NCBI GenBank assembly: GCA_965197825.1
Contig: CBDANW010000003.1
Span: forward strand, 496,001 to 560,000
Source of the DNA: CBDANW01 sp965197825
Lineage (GTDB): Bacteria; Acidobacteriota; Vicinamibacteria; Marinacidobacterales; DATDRI01
Reading direction: 5' to 3'
DNA: 64,000 nucleotides
Shown: positions 17,843 to 27,329 of the stretch, piece by piece
Layout: each line of letters starts with the position of its first letter
Numbering within the stretch: the stretch's first letter is position 1
Notes under the pieces: model-generated
Databases searched by the model: none
The model's input: the letters and a program-made list of their open reading frames with translations, nothing else
Told to the model about the DNA's origin: nothing
Translations under genes and position numbers: made by a program

Positions 17843-19153
17843 TCACGCACCGTTGCCGAAAGGACACGAAACACTCGCCACCGTCACCCGTGCCCCGAGC
17901 ACTGCGGATACGGCGTTCGAAAGCACATTACCTGTATAAGGGCTGTTGACGACCTGGAACGAGGCCGGCCCGGTTGGTGCGCCGTTCGGTATGATGATCG
18001 TCATTGCGGTCGCCGTGGCGGCGACGGGTTGTGATGGGACCGACGTTGCCGGACGACGCGAAGAGATTCACCAGGGGGTTGTTGAATCCCGTCCCAGTCA
18101 GAACGACAGCGGCACCCGCGGCGACTACCGTCTCGACGCTAGCGACGGCAACGGCCGGGTCGGCCGGACGGAGGCCCACACCGTCGATGCCTAGAATCGT
18201 CGGAATGTTGAGAGTAGCCTCGCCGTAGAGGAGCTGACTCTGAAAGTTCGATTCGATGAAGCCTGATCGGTATTGACGATCTGGATGGTGCCGAAGCCGG
18301 CTCCCAAGGGGATGGCAGGATCCACTTGCCAAACGAGTAGGCTGGGCGCCCAGCTATCGGGCGTGAACGGCCCAAAGGTCTGGGGTCCAGTGGCTGAGGC
18401 GACAAACAGTTGAACCACCGAGCCCGCTGTGAAGCCTGACCCGGTGAGCGAGATCGAGCCTCCCACAACGATGGGCGAGGTAATCGGGTCGAGCGAAACC
18501 TGCGGCCCCACGGCCGTATACTGGTAATCCCGGAAGAGCCAGGACTCGCCGATCTTGTACCAGAGCCGAACATGGACCGTGCTCCCATCGGTGGGGAGGC
18601 CGGTCGCCGTGACGGACGTTCCCGTACCGAGTGAACCACTGTCGTAGTAATCGCTACCGCCCGGACTCGAGCCTGCTGTCAACGAGCATTCCGATACCGG
18701 TGCTCCATTCGCGGTCCACTGGAAAAGCTCGCTTGAGCCGACGAGCTGCCCGATCGATTCATCGAGCTGTATTCGCTTCGTTGTAATACCACTCTTCGAG
18801 TCCGTGATCGGTTCTCCAGTGGCTTGAAGGGCGGAGAGGAGCGTGTCCACCCCCGCCGTTGGATCGGTGCTCTTCAGAAGTCCCCACGCTCCCATCACGT
18901 GAGGCGTGGCCATGGAGGTGCCGGACTTAGTTCCGAAACCGCCTCCCGTCACGGACGACTGCACGGAGACCCCCGGGGCAAGCAAGTCGACCCAGGTCGC
19001 ACTATTAGAAAAACTCACGACTTGGTCGTTGTCCCGCGTCGCTCCCACGGTAATAGCAGTCGATATGCATCCCGGAAAACCAGTGGCGCTCGAGTACCCG
19101 TCGTTGCCGGATGCGATTACGGTAGCAATTCCTACGGAGTCCAGCGTGTCGAT
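17843..19153 (-). pseudogene. Subtilisin-like (S8) protease with IPT/TIG domains, C-terminal segment
   Basis: Reading down from the IS3 insertion, the segment has GIATVIASGNDG (oxyanion Asn), AITVGATRDND and SGTSMATPHVMGAWGLL (catalytic Ser), a linker, and at least two IPT/TIG-type beta domains (ITSPIVVGGSISLTGSGFTA and AAGAAVVLTGTGFNNPLVNL). Two frame breaks occur in the tail: near 18262 (NTDQ to GFIESN, repairable by one G) and near 18010 (PITT to VAATATA, one extra C). The sense ends at a TGA at 17843-17845. The upstream half is displaced beyond the IS3 element (20418 to about 20630), and the Asp and His of the triad are not present. Secreted protease by family, now inactive. Confidence 0.82.
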
Positions 19154-19213
19154 TGACCCTGCCCGGGTTTTGTGGACATCAACCGAGGCGCGACAATGCG
19201 CCTGGAGGCGTCC

Positions 19214-19510
19214 ATGGGAGAACGACGACGCAGGAAGTTCACGGGGGAGTTCAAGAAGGAAGCGGTCCGGCTGTTCAGGGAGGGCGAGGGCAGCATCGGC
19301 CAGGTCGCTAAGGAACTGGACCTGACGGAATCGGCCCTTCGAAACTGGGTGAAACAATACAAAGTTGATCACGGTGAAGGTCCACGCGAGGCTCTGACGA
19401 CGGCGGAACGTGATGAGCTCCGTTCGCTACGGCGTCGAGTGCGTACGTTGGAGCAAGAGCGAGAAATATTAAAAAAGGCGGCGGCCTTCTTCGCGAAGGA
19501 AAGCGAATGA
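19214..19510 (+). CDS. IS3 family transposase OrfA (helix-turn-helix)
   Basis: DNA-binding subunit: RRRRKFTGEFKKEAVRLF, VAKELDLTESALRNWVKQY, and a C-terminal leucine zipper (RSLRRRVRTLEQEREILKKA). The ATG at 19214 has GGAGG six bases upstream; the frame opens earlier at a GTG inside the terminal repeat, but that start is unlikely. It overlaps orfB by ATGA and carries the frameshift site near its end. Confidence 0.93.
   Translation: MGERRRRKFTGEFKKEAVRLFREGEGSIGQVAKELDLTESALRNWVKQYKVDHGEGPREALTTAERDELRSLRRRVRTLEQEREILKKAAAFFAKESE
19471..19477 (+). promoter_or_regulatory. Programmed -1 frameshift slippery heptamer AAAAAAG
   Basis: In the orfA frame it reads A-AAA-AAG. The -1 frame is open from here to the orfB start at 19507 and beyond, so a -1 slip gives the OrfAB fusion transposase usual in IS3 elements. 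Confidence 0.85.
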
Positions 19511-20385
19511 GATTCAAATTCATTCACGCGGAGCGGGCCAACTACCCGGTGCGGGTGATGTGCCGAGTTCTGAGGGTATCGACCAGCGGCTACTACGCTC
19601 AGATGAAGCGCGCGCCCAGCAAGCGACAGTGTGAGGATGGGAAGCTGAAGCTGCGCATCCAAGCGATCCACGCCCATAGCCGTGGTACCTACGGCAGGGA
19701 GCGTGTACGTCGCCAGCTTGACGGGGAGAACGTCGAGGTAGGCAAGCAGCGAGTGGCACGGCTGATGCGTGAGATGGGCCTGCAGGGTCTGCCCAGCAAG
19801 CGTTTTCGCCGCACGACCGACAGCAAGCACGATCGCCCCATCGCACCCAACGTGCTCGGCCGGAACTTCGAAGCCGAACGACCGAACCAGTTCTGGGTGA
19901 CGGACATAACCTACATCCGGACTTGGGAAGGCTGGCTCTACTTGGCGGTCATCCTCGATCTGTTCTCGCGTCGTGTCGTAGGCTGGGCGATGCAGCCCCA
20001 CCTGCGCGCGGAGCTTGCTCTCGAGGCGCTTCACATGGCCTTGGGGCGCCGCCTGCCGGAAAGTGGCTTGGTGCATCATTCAGACCGTGGTACTCAATAC
20101 GCGGCTGCGACCTACCAGGCCGTGCTCGATGAGTACGGCATCGTGTGCTCGATGAGCCGCAAGGGTGATTGCTGGGACAACGCCGTGACCGAGAGCTTCT
20201 TAGGCACGCTCAAGACCGAGCTCCTCCACCGGTGTAGTTGGCCAACACGACGTATGGCCAAAGACGCGGTCGCGAGCTACATCGAGGGGTTCTACAATCC
20301 GTATCGACTCCACTCGTCACTCGATTACAACAGCCCAATGGTGTTCGAACGGATTCATGACCTCAAAACGGCTCATGCGAGATAA
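19507..20385 (+). CDS. IS3 family transposase OrfB (DDE integrase core)
   Basis: 292 residues with an N-terminal HTH_21 region (YGRERVRRQLDGENVEVGKQ) and an rve catalytic core: WVTDITYIRTWEGWLYLAV (first Asp), LVHHSDRGTQYAA (second Asp) and DNAVTESFLGTLKTELLH (Glu), then the GFYNPYRLHSSLDYNSP ending typical of the family. All catalytic residues are present, so the element may still be mobile. Probably made as an OrfAB fusion by -1 frameshifting. Confidence 0.95.
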   Translation: MRFKFIHAERANYPVRVMCRVLRVSTSGYYAQMKRAPSKRQCEDGKLKLRIQAIHAHSRGTYGRERVRRQLDGENVEVGKQRVARLMREMGLQGLPSKRFRRTTDSKHDRPIAPNVLGRNFEAERPNQFWVTDITYIRTWEGWLYLAVILDLFSRRVVGWAMQPHLRAELALEALHMALGRRLPESGLVHHSDRGTQYAAATYQAVLDEYGIVCSMSRKGDCWDNAVTESFLGTLKTELLHRCSWPTRRMAKDAVASYIEGFYNPYRLHSSLDYNSPMVFERIHDLKTAHAR

Positions 20386-20417
20386 TCAACCTGTCCACTT
20401 TTCCTGGGCAAGGTCAC

Positions 20418-20630
20418 GATAAGAGAAGTGTAGGCAGCGTTGTCGGCATCACACGTCGACGTCTCCTAGCCTCCTCCCAGGCTCAGGTTGACGGCCGCGA
20501 TATTGTAAGTCGTGCGTAGCGCGTAGACTCGTTGGAGCTCACTCATCTGATCGCTCGTCCAGCTCAACAAGCAAGGTGAAGCGGAGCCGCAGATCAAGAA
20601 GTTTGTGAACTTCGAGAACACCCACCAACC
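20418..20630 (-). pseudogene. Subtilisin-like (S8) protease, upstream fragment with in-frame TAG
   Basis: Minus-strand sense reads VFSKFTNFLICGSASPCLLS, then WTSDQMSELQRVYALR and YNIAAVNLSLGGG, the conserved S8 strand before the oxyanion region. A TAG at 20466-20468 interrupts the frame before ETSTCDADNAAYTS, which runs into the IS3 target site and joins the downstream segment. The 5' part with signal peptide, Asp and His is absent; near 20620-20650 the sequence passes into the remnant of the membrane-protein gene. This is the same gene as 17843-19153. Confidence 0.75.
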
Positions 20631-20639
20631 AAGCGGGCC

Positions 20640-20868
20640 AGAGGACGAGCGCTTGAAGGAAGACGCCGAAGTGGGAGTGCAGCGCCAGCAAAGAGAAACT
20701 GAAGACGAGGACGGCAGGATACTCCTACTTTGACGTCGCGCGCGAGTACTAAGAGGAACAGAAGGAAAAATACCGTCGTGCCGACACCGAAGACGTTTGT
20801 CAAGTTTCCGGCGGAAAAAGCGGAGAAGTTCACCGGGGTGAAGGGATATATCACCGCCGCCAGAAGGC
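20640..20868 (-). pseudogene. Membrane protein gene fragment displaced by IS256 insertion
   Basis: Reading down from the IS256 end the sense is AAVIYPFTPVNFSAFSAGN, then VFGVGTTVFFLLFLLVLARD. A frame break near 20735 leads to YPAVLVFSFSLLALHSHFGV and LQALVLWPAWLVG, clearly hydrophobic. It continues the gene at 22329-23420: removing the IS and one target copy gives DPDAGLLAAVIYPFTPVNF without a break. The 3' part of the gene is missing beyond about 20640. Confidence 0.72.
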
Positions 20869-22328
20869 GGGGATGTCCCGGCCGCTGTTGAATTTGGTCG
20901 GGTAGCGGCGGCACCTGTGAATACTCTTAGGCAGCAAACTCATCGCTGTCAAGAGATTTCTGTTTGCTTCTAAGCGCGTGAACGAGAGCGCCCATATGGC
21001 GATAGCCTTTGATACGCCGGAACTTTTTCTGCGCGGTGACGACGCCAAGAGCGGTCCATCGGCGAACCATGGAAGGACTCTACCAACGCTTGACGTTTCT
21101 CGATACTCTGCGAATGGTTCCGTTGAGATTCTCAATGGCGTTCGTCGTGGCAAGAGACTGGCGAAGTAAGGCGGGCAGCGCGAGCTTCACGACCGTGAGT
21201 GTCTCTTCCATCCCTTCACGAAGGCTTCCGGCAGCTTCGTCGTAGCCGTTTCGCTCGAGCCACGACACCAATGCCTGAAGTCGCTTGCGCGCCTTGTCGG
21301 CACTCTTGCACTTGTAGGCTTCCTTCATCGTCTGGAGCACGTAGGCGTGACGAGACTTGGGAAGGTACGAGCGAAGATTCCGGAGTTTATGGATCTGGCA
21401 CCTTTGGATGACCGCGAGGTCCCCCAAAACGTCGACGAGTGCCTTGCGGATGCCTTTGCCTCCGTCCACTACGCAGAGAATCGACTCATCGACGCGCAAG
21501 CCTCGCTCGAGAAGGTCCTGCAACATCGCGGTGCACACCCGAGAGTTCTCCGTCGAGCCCAGCCATATACCCAGGGGCACCTTCGTTCCATCTATTGTGA
21601 TACCGAGAGTTACGACGACGGTCTGTCCGGCCACCTCAAGGCCATCCAGCATCAGTGCCGCAAGCTCGAACTCCTCTAGCCGCCGAGACAGGTATTCCTC
21701 GAGCTTCTTAGTCGTCTGGCTCACGAGGTGACGGCTGGCGGCACTCTTACTCGTGCCACGAGACTTCAACTTGGCCGCGGGTTTGTCCAGACTCGATTCG
21801 TAATTTCGGGTCGATACCCCCACCAAGATCTGATTCAATACTCGCTCTGGAAGCGGGTCTTCTTCGCGGAAGGCTTCGAAGTGTGGAAGCGACGCCTCCT
21901 CGCCCGACTTCGAGCGAACTCGAGGTCGCGACACTTGGATGCGACGACCACCGAAGCTCAGCTCTCCGTTCGTGCTCCCACAGTGGTTATGAGTTCGCTC
22001 CTTCTCGTGCTTGCCCTTGAGCCCCGCGATCTCCTCGGCGTCCTCTCTGAGCAGTAGGTGCAGAGCTGTCAGTCCTTGCTCGTACACCCATTCCGTCAGA
22101 TCCGCCTTCGTGGCCGCGATCCCAGCTATCATCGGTAGCAGTATCTGACCGACTTGGCCAACTACCTTGCCCGTAGGCGAGTGCGTTTGCTTTCTTACTG
22201 GCTTCTTCGATTTCCTAGGCATTGGTGGCTCCTTGTCCCCCTCTGGAGACGGTTTATTGGCAGACCTATTCTTAGGCCGGCCAAAGAGCCGCCGCTACCC
22301 CAAATTCAACATCCGGCGGGACATCCCC
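20869..22328 (-). mobile_element. Complete IS256-family insertion sequence with 8-bp target duplication
   Basis: Terminal inverted repeats begin GGGGATGTCCCG at both ends and match over about 41 bases, with a 3-base indel (left inner part GTAGCGGCGGC near 20911, right copy near 22289). The direct repeat CAGAAGGC occurs at 20861-20868 and 22329-22336. Removing the element plus one repeat restores the frame of the host membrane protein. The single transposase gene is on the minus strand. Confidence 0.95.
20927..22222 (-). CDS. IS256 family transposase with premature TAG
   Basis: Mutator-type transposase: LMLDGLEVAGQTVVV (first Asp), ILCVVDGGKGIRKAL (second Asp), CQIHKLRN, and LATTNAIENLNGTIRRVSR (catalytic Glu). 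The first stop is a TAG at 21080-21082, giving 380 residues. In the same frame the normal family ending continues after it (SMVRRWTALGVVTAQKKFRR and then GYRHMGALVHALR) to a TAA at 20927-20929. So a nonsense change removes about 51 residues after the catalytic core. Whether the short form is active is unknown; a base-call error is possible. Confidence 0.9.
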
Positions 22329-23420
22329 CAGAAGGCCCGCATCGGGGTCAGAGAAGAAGGTCGTAACCAGAAACGCCAAGGCGAGTCCGATGCCGACGTC
22401 GGCGAGGGAAGTGATGACCTGAAGAACTCTCACGCCGTCGAGCCCGAGGGCCGCCCAGGGAGCGGATACCAAGTACAGTGAGATGGGATAAGGAATGAGA
22501 AAAGGAGGCTCGAGCTGGGTTACCGAGGTTGGGAAGAAATTCCCTCCCATGACCTCCCGGAGTCGGTTGAGTTGGAAAACCACATCTGAGCTCAGAAAGA
22601 GCGGGTACAGGGAACCGCTCACCTTGAGCAGGACGGCGCCCAGGAGCGCGGCGGCCAACCACGGCTTCTTCGATTCCGAGAACCAGCGGACGCCGGCGAA
22701 GAAGCGGCGCAAGACGAGCGCGATCAGTAGCGCCGTTGCGGCGAGGAACACTACCTGGCGCGGATAGGCTGTGTAGCGAACGCTGTCCTGCGAAAGTAAA
22801 TACACGTAGCCGGTCGACACGGCCAGGGATAAAGGGGAAGCGAAAGTCAGCTCGAGTCCGAGGACACGGCCCACGAGAAGAAGCAGTAGCGACGCCAGCG
22901 CCATCAGCAAGATGGGCTCAATGGGAGCACCCGGAGGGGCGGCAAACTCGACTCTGTGGACGATTGCCCCTAAACGAACTCCGCTCGGGTAACGCACGGT
23001 CTCGGAGTGAATACCGAGGGTGAACGTCGAAGAACGAATGGGAGCGGAGAAACGATAGGTGGTTATTCGTCGCCTTCCGACGTCGCCATGCGTGGTCTGC
23101 CCGTCGGCCGAGAACCGAACGGCCGGGCGGGCGTTTGGCCGCCGTCTCGGAGCTCGTAATCGCACCTCGAGCTCGAGCTCTTCGCCGCGCGGCATGTTTC
23201 GCAAGACGATAAACGAGTCTCTGCCGGTCCAGCGCCACCCCTGCGAGATGGCGTGGCGATCTCCCCGAAAGTCTTCAATGAACCCACCTTCGTAGCGATT
23301 CCTGAAATCGACGACTCCGTTGGCCGGCCCACGGTAGAGGGACCAGACCAGGCCACCGGTCCAAAGGATGGGGAAGGCGACGAGGGCCACGTTGATGAGG
23401 ATGCTATGCCGCGTTACCAT
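22329..23420 (-). pseudogene. Polytopic membrane protein (glycosyltransferase-like), interrupted by IS256
   Basis: The N-terminal part has one membrane anchor (ILINVALVAFPILWTGGLVW), then a 130-residue soluble beta region (RDSFIVLRNMPRGEELELEV). Many transmembrane helices follow (EPILLMALASLLLLLVGRVL, RQVVFLAATALLIALVL, AALLGAVLLKVSGSLYPLF). SSDVVFQLNRLREVMGGNFF and LEPPFLIPYPISLYLVSAPW recall the loops of GT39/GT-C membrane glycosyltransferases, but the family is not certain. The reading frame runs 20 codons into the IS to a stop at 22272. The continuation of the native gene is at 20640-20868. Likely inactive. Confidence 0.75.
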
Positions 23421-23562
23421 TCGACGCTCAGGCCGTAGAACTCTTCGCCTTTTATCTCACCCATCGCGAACTCGTCGTCTCCTCTAACTCGAGACTATTT
23501 TTAATTACGGTATTCTGGAGGCTGCGCGGGAGAACCTGGCGGCGGGCCAGTAGCCGAGGGCC
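23421..23562. other. Intergenic region with possible coding remnant
   Basis: Between the membrane-protein start and the metH stop. On the minus strand RGDDEFAMGEIKGEEFYGLS reads like a protein C terminus ending in a TAA that overlaps the next ATG, but a TAG cuts it off upstream. No promoter or terminator is convincing. Confidence 0.3.
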
Positions 23563-26500
23563 CTACTTGGACGTCGCAGCCAGCCTGCGGGGATCGTACC
23601 CGAGGTTCGGGCCGAGCCACCGCTCTACCTCCTCGATCGGCATCGATTTGCGCGTCGCGTAGTCGATCGCTTGATCCTTCCCGATCTTGCCCACGCTGAA
23701 GTATTTCGCTTCGGGATGGTTGAAGTAGATCCCGCTGACCGAAGCCGCGGGGAGCATGGCAAAGGTCTCGGTTAGGGAGATGCAAGCGTGTTTTTCAGCT
23801 TCCAGCAGTCGGAAGAGGGTCGCCTTCTCAGTATGATCGGGTGACGCGGGATAGCCGGGGGCGGGGCGGATCCCGCGATAGTGCTCGCGAATCAGATCCG
23901 ACTTGCTGAGCTTCTCGTCTCTTCCGAAACCGCAATCTCTACGGGCTTGTTCGTGCAGTTTCTCCGTTAGCGCTTCCGCTAAACGATCCGCGAGGGCCTT
24001 GACTATGATGGCCTGGTAGTCGTCGTGATCCTTTTCGAAACGCTTCACGAGCTCGGCGACGCCGTGGCCGGTGGTGACGGCGAAGCCGCCGATAAAGTCG
24101 ATGGCGCCCGATTGCAACGGAGCCACGAAATCCGCGAGCGCCAGGTAGCCCTTGCCGTCCCGCTTGAGCTGTTGTTGCCGGAGGGTGTGGAAACGGGCCA
24201 GCTCTTCCTTCCGGGTCGAATCCTTGAAGACAAGGATGTCGTCGCCGTCGGAATTGGCGGGAAAGAATCCATAGACCGCCCTGGCTCGTAGCAGCTGCCC
24301 CTCGACGATATCGTCGAGCAGCTTTTCGGCGTTCTGATAGAGCTCCCGAGCGGCTTGGCCCACGTCCGGCTTGTCGAGAATGGCCGGGAACACTCCGCGA
24401 AGCTCCCACGCGTGAAAGAAGGGTGTCCAATCGATGTAAGGCACGATATCGCGAAGAGGAATGTCGGCGAGGGGCCGGATGCCGAGAAACTCCGGCTTTG
24501 CGATGAGCGTCGGCTCGGAATCGATCTCGGCGTGCTTCCGCCGGGCTTCCTCGTACGAAACGAGCTCGCGAGAAGGACCGCCTTCGTAGTCTTCGCGTGC
24601 CTTCTCCTGCTCTTTCTGATTCGTTTCCAGCAGGGCTTGCTTCGCGGTCGAGCTCATCAAATCACTGACGACACCGACGGCGCGAGAGGCATCTTCCACG
24701 TGCAGCGTCCCCTGGCTGTAGGCGGGGGCGATCTTGACCGCCGTGTGCTTGGGTGAAGTCGTCGCGCCGCCGATGAGGAGCGGTACCTTGAAACGAGTGC
24801 GCTCCATTTCCGAAGCGACGTGGACCATCTCGTCGAGAGAGGGAGTGATGAGCCCGCTCAGTCCGATGATGTCTACCTTCTCGTCCTTGGCGGTCTGGAG
24901 GATTTTGTCGGAAGGGACCATCACACCGAGGTCGATCACCTTGTAGCCATTGCATCCCAGCACCACACCGACGATGTTCTTACCGATATCGTGGACATCT
25001 CCCTTGACCGTCGCCAGTAGCAGTTTCCCTTGCTCGCGGGCGTCCGGGGACTCGGCCTCTTCCGCGTCCATAAAAGGCTCCAAGTACGCCACCGCCTTCT
25101 TCATCACCCGCGCGCTCTTGACGACTTGCGGTAAGAACATCTTGCCGGCGCCGAAGAGATCTCCCACGACGTTCATGCCGTCCATCAAGGGACCCTCGAT
25201 GACCCGCAGCGGGCGGCCGTATTTCTTGCGCGCCTCTTCGGCGTCTTCTTCGATGTAGTCGGCGATTCCCTTGATGAGCGAGTGCTTCACCCGTTCCTCC
25301 ACCGACTCTCGGCGCCAGGCTTCGTCTTTCTCTTGAACCCTGCCCGGACCGGAATGCGATTGCGCGTAGTCGGTGAGGCGCTCGGTGGCGTCGGGCCGTC
25401 GGTTGAACAGGACGTCTTCGATCAGGTTCCGGAATTCGCCGGGGATTTCGTCATAAACGGCTAGCTGGCCGGCGTTGACGATTCCCATGTCGAGCCCGGC
25501 GTGGATCGCGTGGTAGAGAAAGGCCGAGTTCATGGCTTCCCGGACCAAATCGTTGCCGCGGAAAGAGAAAGAAAGGTTGCTGATCCCGCCGCTGACTTTC
25601 GCACCTGGGCAACGCTGCTTGAGTTGGCGGGTTGCTTCGATAAAGACCTTTCCATAGTCGTTGTGCTCGTCGATACCGGTGGCCACGGTGAGCACGTTGG
25701 GGTCGAAGATGATGTCCTGCGGAGGAAAATTCGCTTGCTCGATGAGGAGGTGATACGCGCGTTCGAGGATTTCTACCTTCCGACTCGTGCTGGTAGCCTG
25801 ACCTTCCTCGTCGAAAGCCATAACGACTACCGCCGCTCCATAGCGTCGGAGAACCCGCGCCTGCTCCAAAAACTTGTCTTCTCCTTCTTTGAGGCTGATG
25901 GAGTTGACGATGCCCTTGCCTTGCAAACACTTGAGCCCGGCTTCGATGACCGAGAACTTGGAGCTGTCGACCATGATGGGAAGCCGAGCGACATCGGGCT
26001 CGGTCGCCAATAGATGCAGGAACGCGGTCATCGCCTTTTCCGAGTCGAGCAGCCCCTCGTCCATATTGACGTCGATGATGTTGGCACCACCTTCAACTTG
26101 ATTCCGCGCCACCTCGAGGGCTCCTTCGTAGTCCTCCGAGGTGATGAGGCGTGCGAACTTTCTAGACCCGGTCACGTTCGTGCGCTCGCCGATGACGATG
26201 AAGTTGGACTCCGGCCGAATCGTAAGGGGCTCCAGACCGCTATAGCGCGAGTAAGGCTCCGGACTGGAAGGAGTACGCGGGCGAACTCCGCGGACCGCCT
26301 CGGCGATCGCCCGGGTGTGATCGGGAGTGCTTCCGCAGCATCCCCCTGCGAAGTTGAGCCAGCCCTCGCCCGCGAACTCACCTAGAACCTTGGCCATTTG
26401 CTCCGGTGTCTCATCGTAACCTCCGAAGGCGTTCGGCAAACCGGCGTTCGGGACGCAGCTGGTGAAGATATCGGAGATGGTGGACAGTTCCTCGACATAG

Positions 26501-27270
26501 GGACGCATCATTTCCGGGCCTAGGGAGCAGTTGATCCCGACCGCGAGCAGTGGCGCATGAGACACCGAGTTCCAGAAGGCCTCCGGTGTTTGTCCGGAGA
26601 GCGTGCGCCCGCTGGCATCCACAACCGTGACGGAAGAGATGATGGGAACTTCCTCGCCCCTTTCTTCGAGTAGCAGCTGGATTGCGAAGAGCGCCGCCTT
26701 CATGTTGAGGGTGTCGAAAGAGGTCTCGGCGAGAAGAATGTCGACTCGCCCGTCGAGCAGTCCCCGCGCTTGCTCGTAGTAAGCGTCGCGAAGCGCATCG
26801 AAGGTAACCGCGCGCAACGACGCATTGCTCACGTCCGGAGAAATCGAGGCAGTACGGTTCGTGGGACCCATCGAACCGGCCACGAAGCGCGGGCAGTCCG
26901 GCTCTTTTTCGGAATATTCATCCGCCACGCGATGAGCGATTTCCGCCGCGGCGCGATTCATCGCATAGACCTGCGACTCGAGACCGTAATCGCTCATCGA
27001 GATGGCGTTGGCGTTGAAGGTGTTGGTTTCGAGCACGTCGGCGCCGGCTTCCAGGTGAGCGCGGTGGATCTCTTCGATCATCTCGGGCTTGGTCAATGAC
27101 AACAGGTCGTTGCAGCCCTTGAGATCCTGTGGATGATCGCTAAACTGCTTGCCTCGGAAGGCAGATTCGTCCGGCTTGTAGGCCTGGATCATGGTCCCCA
27201 TGGCCCCGTCGAACACCAGAATCCGTTTGGAGAGGATCTCCAAAAGCTGGTCACGTGCGGAATTCTTCAT
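23563..27270 (-). CDS. metH: Cobalamin-dependent methionine synthase MetH
   Basis: Transfers the methyl group of 5-methyltetrahydrofolate to homocysteine via methylcobalamin. The full-length 1235-residue protein has all four modules: the Hcy-binding barrel (RILVFDGAMGTMIQ; zinc cysteines in VGINCSLGPE and FAGGCCGSTPDHT); the pterin-binding barrel (NFIVIGERTNVTGSRKFARL, INVNMDEGLLDSEKAM); the cap and B12 domain (GDVHDIGKNIVGVVLGCNGY with the cobalt-binding His, near residue 763); and the C-terminal AdoMet reactivation domain (GIRPAPGYPASPDHTEK). The start ATG at 27270 lies only about 60 bases from the divergent peptidase gene. It appears intact, unlike many neighbours. Confidence 0.97.
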   Translation of the reverse strand: MKNSARDQLLEILSKRILVFDGAMGTMIQAYKPDESAFRGKQFSDHPQDLKGCNDLLSLTKPEMIEEIHRAHLEAGADVLETNTFNANAISMSDYGLESQVYAMNRAAAEIAHRVADEYSEKEPDCPRFVAGSMGPTNRTASISPDVSNASLRAVTFDALRDAYYEQARGLLDGRVDILLAETSFDTLNMKAALFAIQLLLEERGEEVPIISSVTVVDASGRTLSGQTPEAFWNSVSHAPLLAVGINCSLGPEMMRPYVEELSTISDIFTSCVPNAGLPNAFGGYDETPEQMAKVLGEFAGEGWLNFAGGCCGSTPDHTRAIAEAVRGVRPRTPSSPEPYSRYSGLEPLTIRPESNFIVIGERTNVTGSRKFARLITSEDYEGALEVARNQVEGGANIIDVNMDEGLLDSEKAMTAFLHLLATEPDVARLPIMVDSSKFSVIEAGLKCLQGKGIVNSISLKEGEDKFLEQARVLRRYGAAVVVMAFDEEGQATSTSRKVEILERAYHLLIEQANFPPQDIIFDPNVLTVATGIDEHNDYGKVFIEATRQLKQRCPGAKVSGGISNLSFSFRGNDLVREAMNSAFLYHAIHAGLDMGIVNAGQLAVYDEIPGEFRNLIEDVLFNRRPDATERLTDYAQSHSGPGRVQEKDEAWRRESVEERVKHSLIKGIADYIEEDAEEARKKYGRPLRVIEGPLMDGMNVVGDLFGAGKMFLPQVVKSARVMKKAVAYLEPFMDAEEAESPDAREQGKLLLATVKGDVHDIGKNIVGVVLGCNGYKVIDLGVMVPSDKILQTAKDEKVDIIGLSGLITPSLDEMVHVASEMERTRFKVPLLIGGATTSPKHTAVKIAPAYSQGTLHVEDASRAVGVVSDLMSSTAKQALLETNQKEQEKAREDYEGGPSRELVSYEEARRKHAEIDSEPTLIAKPEFLGIRPLADIPLRDIVPYIDWTPFFHAWELRGVFPAILDKPDVGQAARELYQNAEKLLDDIVEGQLLRARAVYGFFPANSDGDDILVFKDSTRKEELARFHTLRQQQLKRDGKGYLALADFVAPLQSGAIDFIGGFAVTTGHGVAELVKRFEKDHDDYQAIIVKALADRLAEALTEKLHEQARRDCGFGRDEKLSKSDLIREHYRGIRPAPGYPASPDHTEKATLFRLLEAEKHACISLTETFAMLPAASVSGIYFNHPEAKYFSVGKIGKDQAIDYATRKSMPIEEVERWLGPNLGYDPRRLAATSK

Positions 27271-27329
27271 GATTGGCTATAGTTTACACTGAATCCCTGA
27301 GTCGGTCGGGATTCGCGAGGAAACCCATT

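Larger units (their letters stand above)
19154..20417 (+). mobile_element. Complete IS3-family insertion sequence with 4-bp target duplication
   Basis: Ends are TGACCCTGCCCGGG...GTGGACA on the left and the inverse of TGACCTTGCCCAGG...GTGGACA on the right (about 25-base imperfect inverted repeats). CGAT flanks both sides (19150-19153 and 20418-20421). Removing the element and one CGAT restores TSLIDTLDSVGIA in the protease frame, which proves the boundaries. Contains orfA, a slippery site and orfB; it appears intact. Confidence 0.95.

Noticed and set aside
20594..20914. 106-codon minus-strand ORF across the IS256 left end.
   Set aside because: It starts inside the IS terminal repeat and only captures the displaced membrane-protein fragment; it is not a gene of its own.
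22272..22328. C-terminal 20 residues of the membrane-protein ORF (ending ALWPA).
   Set aside because: These codons lie in the IS256 terminal repeat; the native continuation is on the other side of the element.
23350..23480. Short C-terminal-like peptide (RGDDEFAMGEIKGEEFYGLS) between the membrane-protein gene and metH.
   Set aside because: A TAG lies directly upstream and no start or upstream coding sequence fits, so it is at most a remnant.
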